From positions 1 through 64,000 of the forward strand of contig NZ_JASZYK010000001.1 of assembly GCF_030317035.1 (NCBI RefSeq): a stretch of 64,000 nucleotides of DNA. Direction: 5' to 3'. The stretch comes from Variovorax sp. J22G73. Lineage in GTDB: Bacteria; Pseudomonadota; Gammaproteobacteria; Burkholderiales; Burkholderiaceae_C. The notes beneath the pieces are model-generated. The model saw only the letters and a list, made by a program, of their open reading frames with translations. It ran no database searches and had not been told where the DNA came from. Positions 32,380-41,243 of this stretch are shown here, piece after piece; within the stretch, counting starts at the first letter, position 1; every line of letters begins with the position of its first letter. The position numbers and the translations under genes were made by a program.

Positions 32380-34638
32380 ATGGCAACCCGAACCACAACC
32401 CGAACCACAACCCGAAGCACCCCGCGCGCCGGCGCCGAGCGCGTCGACGCGCGCGAGAAGGTGCGCGGTGCCACCCGCTATGCCGCGGACGACGCACGCC
32501 CGCGCATGCTGCATGCCGCGCTGGTGCCGTCGCGCATCGCGCGCGGTTCCATCACGCGCATCGACAGCACCGCGGCGCTGCGGCTGCGCGGCGTGCGCGC
32601 CGTGCTCACGCACGAGAACATCGGCGCTTTCGATACCGGTGGCTTCCTGATGGGTGGAGGCTTCGGGTTCCAGAGCTTCTATCCGCTGCGTTCCGCGCAG
32701 ATCGCCTACCGCGGCCAGAGCGTGGCGATGGTGGTGGCCGACACGCTCGAAGCCGCGCGCGAGGCCGCCTCCCTGGTGGCCGTGACGTACAACGCCATTC
32801 CCTTCGTGGCTACGCTGGATGCGCCCGATGCCGAGCCGTTGCTGCAGTCCGCGGCGCTGCCGCAACCCATGTTCGCGGACCGCCGCGTGGGCGATCCCGA
32901 GACCGCGCTAAAGACCGCCGAAGTCACGGTGGACATGCGCTTCGAGCTGCCGGCGCAGCACCAGAACCCGATGGAGATCATCGCGACCGTGGCCGAATGG
33001 CAAGGCGACATGCTCACCGTGCGCGAGCCCACGCAAAACGCGGAGGGCGTGCGCCATGGGCTGGCAAAGCAGCTCGGCATCGCGCCCGCCAAGGTGCGCG
33101 TGCTGTCGCCCACGCTGGGCGGCGGCTTCGGCCAGAAGAACTCGTTGCAGTCGCACACCGCACTGGTGGCGCTGGCGTCGCGGTCGCTCGGGCAGCCGGT
33201 GAAGCTCGTGATGTCGCGCGCGCAGCTCTTTCACAACGCCAGCTTTCGCCCGGCCAGCCGCCATCGCGTGCGCCTGGGCGCCGGGCGCGACGGCAAGTTG
33301 CTTGCCGCCGTCCACGAGATCGACCAGCAGACCTCGCGCCATGACCTGTTTCCGTCGCTGGGCACTGAAGTGACGTCGCGCCTGTACGGCATGGGCCACT
33401 TTCTCGGGCGCGAACGGCTGGTGCGAACCGACGTGCAGACGCCCGGCTACATGCGCGCGCCCTTCGAGCACCCGGCGGCCTTCGCCTTCGAGAGCGCCAT
33501 CGACCAGATGGCGCATGAACTGGGCCGCGATCCGGTGGCCTTCCGGCTCGCGAACGACACCATGGCCGACCCGCTGACCGGCAAGCCTTTCTCTTCGCGC
33601 CATGTGGCAGAGTGCCTGGTCAGGGGCAGCGAGCTGTTCGGCTGGGCGCGGCGGTCGGCCGCGCCGCGCTCCATGAAGGCCTCCGACGGCAGCCTGGTCG
33701 GCTGGGGCGTGGCGCTGGGCATCTACAAGGCGGCGATGGCGCCCGCCATTGCCACGGTGCGATTGAACGCGGACGGCACCGTGCGCGTGGCGGTGGGCGG
33801 CCATGAAATGGGCCAGGGCATGCGCACGGCCATCGCGGTGACGGCGGCACGCGCGCTGGGCGCCCCGGTGGCGGCGATCGAGGTGCTGGTGGGCGACACC
33901 GACGCCGCGCCCCAGCACGTCACCGCGGGATCGTGGGGCACGGCGACCGTGCTGCCGCCGGTGCTGGAAGCCGCGCAACGGCTGATGGACGACCTGCAGC
34001 GCAACGCGGCGGCGACAACGGGCGCGACCGCGACCGAGAACGGAGATACCTCGACGGCGCTGTCGATGCTGCGCGCCTCGGGCCGCCCGTTCGCGCAGGC
34101 TGAAAGCCGCAAGCGCGCGCCCGGCCAGCCCGAGCAGGTCTTCGGCCGGCTCACCGGCGGGCTGCCCGCGGCGGCCGGGCCGGAATACCCGGACTTCGTC
34201 AGCTTCAGCACCATCGCGCACTTCGTGGAAGTGCGCATCGAGCCGACGACGCGGCGCATTCGCGTGCCGCGCGTGGTCAGCGTGGCCGATTGCGGCGCCG
34301 TGGCGAGCCCGCGCACCGCCCGCAGCCAGGTGGAAGGCGGCGTGGTCTGGGGCATTGGCGCGGCCCTGCGCGAAGTGAGCGAGGTCGACGCGCGCTATGG
34401 CGGCTTCCTCAATGCCGACCTCGCCGAATACGTGGTGCCCGTCGCGGCCGACATCGGGCGTATCGAGGTCGATTTCGTCGGCAAGCCCGACACCCGCTTC
34501 AATGCGCTGGGCGTGAAGGGCCTCGGCGAGGTCGCGATGGTGGGCGTGGCGCCCGCCATCGTGAATGCGGTGTTTCATGCGACGGGCAAACGGTTGCATC
34601 GCTTGCCGGTGCTGCTCGAGGATTTGCTCGGGGCCTAG
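32380..34638 (+). CDS. paoC: Aldehyde oxidoreductase molybdenum-binding subunit (PaoC type)
   Basis: The 752-residue catalytic subunit with the molybdopterin cofactor; E. coli PaoC is 732. The active-site glutamate is E717 in GVKGLGEVAMVG, and Moco-binding segments include SPTLGGGFGQKN, YMRAPFEHPAAFAFESAID and GGHEMGQGMRTAI. ATG 32380 is set by AAAGGAG ten bases upstream. The first 12 residues come from a short tandem repeat (MATRTTTRTTTRS). The XdhC/PaoD-type chaperone normally needed for cofactor insertion is not adjacent, so it must be elsewhere. Confidence 0.9.
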   Translation: MATRTTTRTTTRSTPRAGAERVDAREKVRGATRYAADDARPRMLHAALVPSRIARGSITRIDSTAALRLRGVRAVLTHENIGAFDTGGFLMGGGFGFQSFYPLRSAQIAYRGQSVAMVVADTLEAAREAASLVAVTYNAIPFVATLDAPDAEPLLQSAALPQPMFADRRVGDPETALKTAEVTVDMRFELPAQHQNPMEIIATVAEWQGDMLTVREPTQNAEGVRHGLAKQLGIAPAKVRVLSPTLGGGFGQKNSLQSHTALVALASRSLGQPVKLVMSRAQLFHNASFRPASRHRVRLGAGRDGKLLAAVHEIDQQTSRHDLFPSLGTEVTSRLYGMGHFLGRERLVRTDVQTPGYMRAPFEHPAAFAFESAIDQMAHELGRDPVAFRLANDTMADPLTGKPFSSRHVAECLVRGSELFGWARRSAAPRSMKASDGSLVGWGVALGIYKAAMAPAIATVRLNADGTVRVAVGGHEMGQGMRTAIAVTAARALGAPVAAIEVLVGDTDAAPQHVTAGSWGTATVLPPVLEAAQRLMDDLQRNAAATTGATATENGDTSTALSMLRASGRPFAQAESRKRAPGQPEQVFGRLTGGLPAAAGPEYPDFVSFSTIAHFVEVRIEPTTRRIRVPRVVSVADCGAVASPRTARSQVEGGVVWGIGAALREVSEVDARYGGFLNADLAEYVVPVAADIGRIEVDFVGKPDTRFNALGVKGLGEVAMVGVAPAIVNAVFHATGKRLHRLPVLLEDLLGA

Positions 34639-34744
34639 ATCGGGACGCGTGGCGGAAAGCGAAAGCGGAAATCGAAAAGCGGAAAGCGCGGAATTCTCTC
34701 GAAGTCTCTTCTTTCGCCCGCACCCCGCCGCCACCCCAAGGATC

Positions 34745-35293
34745 ATGGCGAACATCCCCCCGATGGAGTCCGCCGTGAACCTGAATGAATATGTCGCCGT
34801 CTCCGACCCGACGCCGCATTCGCGCACCCTCATCCGGCATGTGCTGTCGGGGCTGGAGGTTCCATCGATCTTTTTCGAATCCACCGAGGCCCTGGTCCAG
34901 GCGCTGAACGAGGGCGAGACCTTCTCGATGGTGATCGTGTCGTTCGCCTCCGAGCTGAGAACGGCGCGCCGCGACCTTGCCGACCTGTGCCGGCATCTCG
35001 ATCCGAGGGCTTCGATGCTGGTGATTGCCACCATGGCGCAGATCGAGCTGAGCGTGGAGGTGCTCGGCAACGAGCGCGGCGACATCCTGTTGATGCCCGC
35101 CACCGAGGCCGAACTGCGCGAGCGCATCGAGTGTTCGCGCTGCCTGTCGGAGGTCGGCCCGTCCCGTGGCGTGCGCATGAACGGCGGCGGGAGCGGGCGT
35201 GTGAGTGCGAGTGCCGGCGTGGGCCTTGGCTTGGGAAGCCGCCTGACCCGTGTCGGCCATTCGCTCGACCGGCAGCTCGCGGCCTTGAGATGA
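34745..35293 (+). CDS. Degenerate receiver (pseudo-receiver) domain protein
   Basis: A 182-residue protein whose first 130 residues have the layout of a CheY-like receiver (AVSDPTPHSRTLIRHVL, then FSMVIVSFASEL, ILLMPATEAELRERI). The phosphorylation site is missing: the beta-3 aspartate position is S66, and the conserved lysine is M117. The tail (from about 145) is Gly/Arg-rich and unstructured-looking. ATG 34745 has a very close AAGGA; GTG 34775, with GGAG six bases upstream, is an equally good start (172 residues). It precedes a two-component pair and may sense or titrate through protein contacts. Confidence 0.55.
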   Translation: MANIPPMESAVNLNEYVAVSDPTPHSRTLIRHVLSGLEVPSIFFESTEALVQALNEGETFSMVIVSFASELRTARRDLADLCRHLDPRASMLVIATMAQIELSVEVLGNERGDILLMPATEAELRERIECSRCLSEVGPSRGVRMNGGGSGRVSASAGVGLGLGSRLTRVGHSLDRQLAALR

Positions 35294-35468
35294 CTTCGGT
35301 GAAGACACGGTTGTGCAAGCCCGCCTGCCTGCGTACGATGCCTTCAGCGCTGAACGGCTACGGGGTATCTGCAAGTGCTTTCGCACCTGTTTGAATATTG
35401 CCGGGACCCGACGCCGCACAAGATTGCAGGGGACCGACAGAGCATGAGCCAGGCGGCAACAACCGATC

Positions 35469-36239
35469 ATGCGCATCGCCCTTCTCGAAGACGAAGCCGT
35501 TCAGATGGAGCTGCTCGTCGCCACCATCGAGGCGCATCTGATGATGGGCTCCGACATAGTGAGCTGCACCCGCTTCGCCGACGGTGAGCACCTTCGCGCC
35601 GAGCTGCGCACCGACTCCTTCGACCTGCTGATCCTCGACTGGAACGTGCCCGGCTTCGACGGGATCGACCTGCTGAAGTGGCTTCGCAACTTCAAGCGCT
35701 CGACGGTCCCGGTGGTCATGCTGAGCGCCCGCGGCTCCGAGGCGGACGTGGTGGCGGCGTTTCGCGCCGGGGCCAACGACTACATCGTGAAGCCGTTCCG
35801 CCCGGCCGAGCTCACGGTGCGAATCAAGCGCTTCGCGCAGCCGCAGGCGTCCAGCAACGGATGGGTCGAGGCCATCGACGGCTGGACCTTCTTTCACGAC
35901 AGCGCGGTGGTCGAGTTCGGCGAGGGTGTGTCGGCGCAGCACTTCGCCCTGAGCGAGCGCGAGTTCGGCCTGGCCATCGCGCTGTTTCGCAACCTCGGGC
36001 GCGTGGTGTCCCGCACGCACCTGCTGGAGGCCGCCCACCAGGATCCGCGAACGACCAGCGTGCGCATCCTCGACAACCAGATCTTCAAGCTCCGGGTCAA
36101 GCTGGCGCTGGCGGCCAACGGGCTGGTGCTGCAGTCGGTGTACGGGCAGGGCTACCGCCTCGCCTGCGAAGCGCCCATGCTCACGTCGGTCGCGCCTGTC
36201 ACGCCGATCACGCCGATCACGCCGATCACGCAGCGATGA
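35469..36239 (+). CDS. OmpR-type response regulator
   Basis: A 256-residue response regulator. The receiver has the acidic pair EDEA, phosphoacceptor D57 (LILDWNVPG), the conserved T/S region MLSARG and K108 (YIVKPF). The winged-helix output domain has SEREFGLAIALFRNLGRVVSRTHLLEAA and the terminal VYGQGYRL. The last residues, PVTPITPITPITQR, are encoded by a 9-base tandem repeat (about 36198-36228). The stop overlaps the kinase start as ATGA, so it pairs with the CHASE2 kinase. Confidence 0.9.
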   Translation: MRIALLEDEAVQMELLVATIEAHLMMGSDIVSCTRFADGEHLRAELRTDSFDLLILDWNVPGFDGIDLLKWLRNFKRSTVPVVMLSARGSEADVVAAFRAGANDYIVKPFRPAELTVRIKRFAQPQASSNGWVEAIDGWTFFHDSAVVEFGEGVSAQHFALSEREFGLAIALFRNLGRVVSRTHLLEAAHQDPRTTSVRILDNQIFKLRVKLALAANGLVLQSVYGQGYRLACEAPMLTSVAPVTPITPITPITQR

Positions 36240-38659
36240 ACGCGCGCGACGACTCGAAGTTTCCCGGCTACATCGGCCCCGAAGCGCTTGCCGCGGAGCG
36301 CTCCCGCAAGCGGCAACGCATCGGCCTGCAGGCGGCGCTTGCCGTCCTGCTGCCGCTGCTGCTGCTGTGGTGGCTGGGCCCCTTGCCGCCGCTGCTGTGG
36401 GACATGAAGCTCTACGACAGGCTGCTGGCGTACCGGCCCGCCGCCGCGCAAGACCGCACGCTCATCGTGTCGATCGATGAGCAGAGCCTGCGAACGCTGG
36501 GGCCGTGGCCCTGGTCCAGGGACGTGCATGCGCGGCTGCTGCGGCAGCTCGCCGCCGCCTCCCCGCAGGCGGTGGTGCTGGGCGTGAACCTCGAGACCCC
36601 GACCAACGGCATCGACGACGCGCAGCTGGTGGCCGCGCTCCGGCTCGTGCCGACCTTCCTGGCGGTGCGCTCCTACGGCGCCGCCGCGCAGCCGGGCGCC
36701 GCCGTGTCGTACCGCTTGCCCGCGCGCCTGTTCGTGGACGCGGCAAAAGGCGTGGGCCATGCGGACCTGGAGCCCAGCACCGACGGGCTGGCGCGCTTCA
36801 TCAGCCTGTACAGCGAGCACGCGGGGCCGCTGCCGTACGTGGGTGCGTTGATTGCGCCTTCGGGCGACATCTCTCTCGCGCTCGGGCGCAGGCAGAGCCT
36901 GAAGATCGGCGCGCGCAACGCGGGCGACGAGCTGGTGCATTCGAGCGTGTCGTACCTGAGCGTGCTGCAGGGCGGCGTGCCCGCCGAGTCGATCAGGGGG
37001 CGCATCGTCGTCGTCGGTTCGTCGTCCGTCACGGGGCTCGACGAAGAAGTCTGGGTGCCGGTGGCCGACGGCGTCGCCCGCGTCACGGAGGCGGACGTGC
37101 ACGCCGACGCCATCGACTCGCTGGCCAGCGGCCGCGTGATCGCCGTCGCCGGTCCGCTGACGGCCTATGTGTGCATGGTGGCGGTGATGTCGGTGGCGTT
37201 CATCGCCTTCTCGATGTCTGCGCGATGGGCGCTGCTGGTGGGGCTGGGCGGCGCGGTGCTCGCGCTGGCCGGCAGCGCGGTGCTGCTGCTCGCGTTCCGC
37301 ATCTGGGTGCCGCCGTCGCTGTCGGTGCTCGGCATCTTCGGGGCGTACGTGCTGTGGAGCTGGCTGCGGCTGCAGGCGGTGGTCGAGTTCCTGCGCGTGC
37401 GCATCGTGTCGCTGAGCCGCCTGCCCACGGGCGAGTTCGAGGTCGACATGCCGACCCTGCCTTCACGTCGCCATTCGGTCGACTGGCATGTGGGCGCGCT
37501 CGATCAGGCCATCTCCCGCATGGCCCGGCTGCAGACGCTGCTGGGCGAAAGCCTGCAGCAGATGCCCATCGCGGTGCTGATGTGCCGCGCCGACGGCGTG
37601 ATCGTGCGGGCGAACTCGCACGCCGCCTCGCTGCTGCAGCCGTCGATGCCCGATGCGCAGGCGCTCACGGGCGCGCGCCTGCAGCGCATCGTTGCAAGGC
37701 TGTCGCCTCAGCCCGACGACGCCCACCCCAGGCCCGAAGCCCGGCACCGGAAGGGCCGGCACTGGGCGCAGGCGCTCGACCAGGAATACCTGACGCCGGA
37801 GGGGCGCCTGTTCAAGGTGGACGCCACCTTGCTCGAAGACGGCGATTCGCTGGTCACCGAGGTGTGGATCGTGGTGCTCAACGAGCTGACGCAGGAGCGC
37901 AAGGCCGAGCGCGACCGCTCGGCGTGGCTTCGTTTTTTGTCGCACGACCTGCGAAGTCCGCAGATCAACCTGCTGTGCATGGTCGACCTGTACGGCATGA
38001 ACCGGCTGTCGATCGGCGAGGTGCTGGCGGGCGTGAACCGCGAAGCGCAAAGAACGCTGCAGCTCAGCGAAGGCTTCATCGACGCGGCGGAGGGCCGGGT
38101 GCGCGAGTCGGAGTTCGGCGTGGCGAGCATTTCCACCATCCTGGCGGAGGCCGTCGAGCAGACCTTCGCCTACGCGGCCACGCGCCGCGTGGTGCTGTCG
38201 CTGCGCTACACCGAGGAGCGCCACGCGCTGATCTGGACCGACCGGCTCATGCTGGTGCGCGCCATGGTGAACCTGCTGGAAAACGCCGCGCGCCACTCCG
38301 ACCCGGTGTCCACCGTGCACCTGTGCGTGTCGGTCGACGCGGGCAGCGAGGTGGTGGTGATGATTCGCGACGAAGGCCACGGCATGACGCCGGTGCAGTT
38401 CGCCGGCCTGCTCGACGCGGCGCCCATCGCTGCATGGCATGCCGAAACCGAGCACGAGCACGAGCAGGAGCACGAGCAAGAGCAAGAGCAAGATGAGGAC
38501 GAGCGCGCCGCGCTCGGCGTCGCTCCCGACGCCCACCGCCACGGCCTGGGCTTTCCGGGCGTGCGGCGCGCGGTGGACGCGCACGAAGGCTGGATCACCG
38601 GGTGGAGCGCCCCGCAGGCCGGCACCACCTTCCTCATCGGCCTGCCGCTACACGTTTGA
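36236..38659 (+). CDS. CHASE2-domain sensor histidine kinase
   Basis: An 807-residue membrane kinase: an N-terminal helix (about 30-50), a large periplasmic CHASE2 domain (DRTLIVSIDEQSLRTLGPWPWSR to about residue 300), three membrane helices (about 303-385), a PAS-like region, then HisKA with H570 (FLSHDLRSPQ) and HATPase (N683 N-box, D712-E-G-H-G G1, G770-L-G-F G2). Between G1 and G2, the ATP lid, lies an acidic His/Gln/Glu repeat at 737-757 (EHEHEQEHEQEQEQ) from hexameric DNA repeats. The gene overlaps the regulator by four bases and its 3' end overlaps the next minus-strand gene by 12. Confidence 0.9.
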   Translation: MNARDDSKFPGYIGPEALAAERSRKRQRIGLQAALAVLLPLLLLWWLGPLPPLLWDMKLYDRLLAYRPAAAQDRTLIVSIDEQSLRTLGPWPWSRDVHARLLRQLAAASPQAVVLGVNLETPTNGIDDAQLVAALRLVPTFLAVRSYGAAAQPGAAVSYRLPARLFVDAAKGVGHADLEPSTDGLARFISLYSEHAGPLPYVGALIAPSGDISLALGRRQSLKIGARNAGDELVHSSVSYLSVLQGGVPAESIRGRIVVVGSSSVTGLDEEVWVPVADGVARVTEADVHADAIDSLASGRVIAVAGPLTAYVCMVAVMSVAFIAFSMSARWALLVGLGGAVLALAGSAVLLLAFRIWVPPSLSVLGIFGAYVLWSWLRLQAVVEFLRVRIVSLSRLPTGEFEVDMPTLPSRRHSVDWHVGALDQAISRMARLQTLLGESLQQMPIAVLMCRADGVIVRANSHAASLLQPSMPDAQALTGARLQRIVARLSPQPDDAHPRPEARHRKGRHWAQALDQEYLTPEGRLFKVDATLLEDGDSLVTEVWIVVLNELTQERKAERDRSAWLRFLSHDLRSPQINLLCMVDLYGMNRLSIGEVLAGVNREAQRTLQLSEGFIDAAEGRVRESEFGVASISTILAEAVEQTFAYAATRRVVLSLRYTEERHALIWTDRLMLVRAMVNLLENAARHSDPVSTVHLCVSVDAGSEVVVMIRDEGHGMTPVQFAGLLDAAPIAAWHAETEHEHEQEHEQEQEQDEDERAALGVAPDAHRHGLGFPGVRRAVDAHEGWITGWSAPQAGTTFLIGLPLHV

Positions 38660-40501
38660 TTTCTGGCGCCTGGAGGCACGCGGCGGTTCGTCGGTCGTGC
38701 CCTTCGCCGAACTGGCGGGTTGCACGCGGGTCTGGGCCGACGCGGCGCCCACGTTGCCCGCCGCGTCCATGGCGCGCATCTCGATGTTGGCGTACGCGGC
38801 CGCCATGGGCCGCCAGGCGCAGGTGTAGGGCATCGCGCTCACGATGCACAGCGTGCGGCCGTCGATGAGAAACCTCAGCTCGACCACGCCCACGTTGTCC
38901 GACGCGGTGCCGCTCAGCGTCACCAGCATGCCGATGTTGGCACGGGCCGGCGCCAGCACGGCGACGGTGGGCGCCGTGGTGTCGTCGGGCGGGCGCACGA
39001 CGACCTCGGCGCTGGCGGTCGATGCGTTGCCCGCGGCGTCGATGCCGATCAGCTGCAGCTTCTGCAGGCCCGGTGCCGTCGGTGTCCAGTTGCAGCTTTC
39101 CTTCGCCGCGGTGAAGGTGCAGATCGGCACGCCGTTCTTCTCCACCAGCTTCGCGCTCCAGACGCCGATGTTGTCCGCCACCGAAGCGGCCAGCGCCGTG
39201 GGGCGGCCTTCGACGGCGGCGGCCGGCGCGGTGAGCGACACGCTCGGCGGCTGGCTGTCGGGCGGGCCGGCGGCCAGCGCCAGGTCGATGGTGAAGGCCG
39301 GCAGGTGCTGCACCGCCTTCTGCTCGAAGGCGTCGTAGACCGTGAACCACGTGGCGCCCGTGGGCCGCCCCGCCGCCGACGCCTTGACCAGCAGCGTCGA
39401 GCGGGCGCTGCTGAAGCAGGAGAGCTCGCATTTCCAGTCGAAGCTGAAGCGGCCCGCGCCGTCCGCGGCGCCCTGCGCGAGCAGCACCAGCGGCTTGCGC
39501 GGCACGCCGGGGTTGCGCCACACCACGACGCGCGCCGCGGGCAGCGGCGCGCCGGTGTCGCGGTCGGTCACGCGCACCTGCGTGGCCGAGGTGGCCGCCA
39601 TGTAGTTCGAGGTGCGAAGGCGCGGCCAGTCGCTCCAGTCGGTGTTGATGGCGGCGCGCGTGCCGGCGGTGAAGCGGATGAGCCCCAGCGTCAGCACGCG
39701 GTTGGCGGACGGCGTGCGGCGCTCGGTGTAGACCGAGCTGAACAGCGGGTCGAGCCGCCAGCGCTGGCGCGTCCACCAGTAGCGGTCGGCCTCGTTCTGC
39801 AGCGACAGGTCGGTCAGGGGCGGCACGCCGGAGGTGTCGAGCACGGGGGCGGTGTCGCTGTAGTCGCCGAAGCCCGCGCCGGCGCCGAACACGCACTCCA
39901 GCTCGCGCACCAGCGCATGGAGCTGGCGCCCCAGGTAGTCTTTTTCGGTCGACTCCTTTGCGCCGGCGGCCACCGTGCGCGACAGGCGCAGCGGATCGTG
40001 GATGGCGGTCCAGTCGAGGTTCCAGGCCACGCCTTTCTGCGGGTGCGGCCAGCCCATGGCGAGCCCGCCGTGGCTGTAGCCGACGAGCGAGCGCGAGATG
40101 CAGACCACCACCTCGCCGTCGACCGGGTCGTCGTAGCCGCAGCGCGGCGCCGCGGCCGGGTTGACCAGTTGCAGGTCGGTGGCCGGATCGAACACGAAGC
40201 GCCGGACCGTCTCGCGGCGGAACACCGTGTTCACGTCGGCGATGTACTGCGCCAGGCGCCGGCCGGCTTCGGCGGTGCCCATGTCGCCGACCACCGCCGG
40301 GTCGACGAAGAGCTTGATTCGATGGACGCTGGGCGCCGCCTGGCCCACGTCGTTCAATGCGGCGCCCGCGAGCGCGGGGGACAGGAGTGCGCAGGTGGTG
40401 AGGGCGAGCGTGGCGACGGCACGCTGGCCCGACGTTCGCAAGCTCGTGCACTGCGGGTCTTGCCGCGGCGCGAACCTGCCTGGATGCAGCCGATGGCGCA
40501 T
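38648..40501 (-). CDS. Secreted protein with degenerate zincin-like domain and Ig-like repeats
   Basis: A 617-residue exported protein. Signal peptide near 22-47 (QRAVATLALTTCALLSPALAGA). The first 300 residues look like a metalloprotease: HRIKLFVDPAVV, RTVAAGAKESTE and LHALVRELECVFGAGAGFGDYSD. The place of HELGH reads R199-E-L-E-C203, so both zinc histidines are gone and catalysis is unlikely. The C-terminal half has two Big_9-like Ig domains (VSLTAPAAAVEG..., VAVLAPARANIG...), each with DAAGN motifs and paired cysteines. An adhesin or carbohydrate-binding role is possible. ATG 40501 is the last good start before the signal. Confidence 0.65.
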   Translation of the reverse strand: MRHRLHPGRFAPRQDPQCTSLRTSGQRAVATLALTTCALLSPALAGAALNDVGQAAPSVHRIKLFVDPAVVGDMGTAEAGRRLAQYIADVNTVFRRETVRRFVFDPATDLQLVNPAAAPRCGYDDPVDGEVVVCISRSLVGYSHGGLAMGWPHPQKGVAWNLDWTAIHDPLRLSRTVAAGAKESTEKDYLGRQLHALVRELECVFGAGAGFGDYSDTAPVLDTSGVPPLTDLSLQNEADRYWWTRQRWRLDPLFSSVYTERRTPSANRVLTLGLIRFTAGTRAAINTDWSDWPRLRTSNYMAATSATQVRVTDRDTGAPLPAARVVVWRNPGVPRKPLVLLAQGAADGAGRFSFDWKCELSCFSSARSTLLVKASAAGRPTGATWFTVYDAFEQKAVQHLPAFTIDLALAAGPPDSQPPSVSLTAPAAAVEGRPTALAASVADNIGVWSAKLVEKNGVPICTFTAAKESCNWTPTAPGLQKLQLIGIDAAGNASTASAEVVVRPPDDTTAPTVAVLAPARANIGMLVTLSGTASDNVGVVELRFLIDGRTLCIVSAMPYTCAWRPMAAAYANIEMRAMDAAGNVGAASAQTRVQPASSAKGTTDEPPRASRRQKSNV

Positions 40502-40585
40502 GGGGGGCCGATCAAACCGTTGGCGCTGCCTGGGAACCGCGTGGCCGACGGTGGCCCACCATAGGCCGCGCGAAAGTGCGTTGCA

Positions 40586-40669
40586 ACGATAGAAATGAAG
40601 CCGGCGTCGCCGCCAATGGGGAGGGGGGCGCGGGCCCTCGGAAACTATCGGCGATTCAATTTCTATCGT
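40586..40669. promoter_or_regulatory. Inverted repeat in a 313-base divergent intergenic region
   Basis: ACGATAGAAAT (40586-40596) is the exact inverse of ATTTCTATCGT (40659-40669), 62 bases apart, and similarity extends into GAA/TTC beyond each arm. The gap 40502-40814 between the secreted protein and the AhpD-like gene contains no other gene. The mirrored arms point outward to the two divergent genes, as expected of paired promoter elements or regulator sites. The cognate factor is unknown. Confidence 0.5.
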
Positions 40670-40814
40670 GCCGGAAACAGGGTGTCGACCCCACCCGCGG
40701 ACAGCACGCGCACGGGGCCCGTTCAGCCCAAACCTGCGACGATGGCTGCCGCCCGCGCTTCGGCGATGCATCGAACTTTCACGGCAACACGCAGCCCCTT
40801 TCAGGAGACCTTCA

Positions 40815-41207
40815 ATGAAACCCCAACCCATCGACTACGCCGACGCCTCCGACGAGGTCAAGGCCGTCTTCGACGACATCAAGACCTCGCGCAACGTGCC
40901 CGACGTCAACAACTTCTGGAAGTACCTGGCCAACGACCCGGCCACGCTCAAGCGCACCTGGGCCAGCCTGAAGGAAGTGATGGCGCCCGGCGCGCTCGAC
41001 CCGGTGGTGAAGGAAATGGTCTACCTCGCGGTGAGCGTCACCAACAGCTGTGGCTACTGCATCGCCAGCCACCACGCAGGCGCCGAGAAGGCCGGCATGA
41101 CGCCGGCCATGTTCGCCGAGCTGATGGGCGTGGTCGGCATGGCCAACGAAACCAACCGGCTGGTGAACGGCTACCGCGTGCCCATCGACCCGGCGTTCGA
41201 CAAGTAG
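40815..41207 (+). CDS. Carboxymuconolactone decarboxylase / AhpD-like protein
   Basis: A 130-residue protein with the AhpD-type redox motif C79-G-Y-C82 and H86 (SCGYCIASHH), as in alkylhydroperoxidase-like enzymes that reduce peroxides. The N-terminal helix (DEVKAVFDDIKTSRNVPDVNNFWKYLA) is typical of the family. ATG 40815 is fixed by AGGAG at 40803-40807. It is monocistronic and convergent with putA. A role in peroxide or disulfide chemistry is likely, but the electron donor is unknown. Confidence 0.88.
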   Translation: MKPQPIDYADASDEVKAVFDDIKTSRNVPDVNNFWKYLANDPATLKRTWASLKEVMAPGALDPVVKEMVYLAVSVTNSCGYCIASHHAGAEKAGMTPAMFAELMGVVGMANETNRLVNGYRVPIDPAFDK

Positions 41208-41243
41208 CGCGCCACGGCGGCGTTGCCTGGTGGTCGAGCGTGT

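Noticed and set aside
35375..35587. Small frame between the pseudo-receiver and response regulator genes
   Set aside because: It runs into the regulator gene in another frame and becomes arginine-rich; the region is more likely a promoter.
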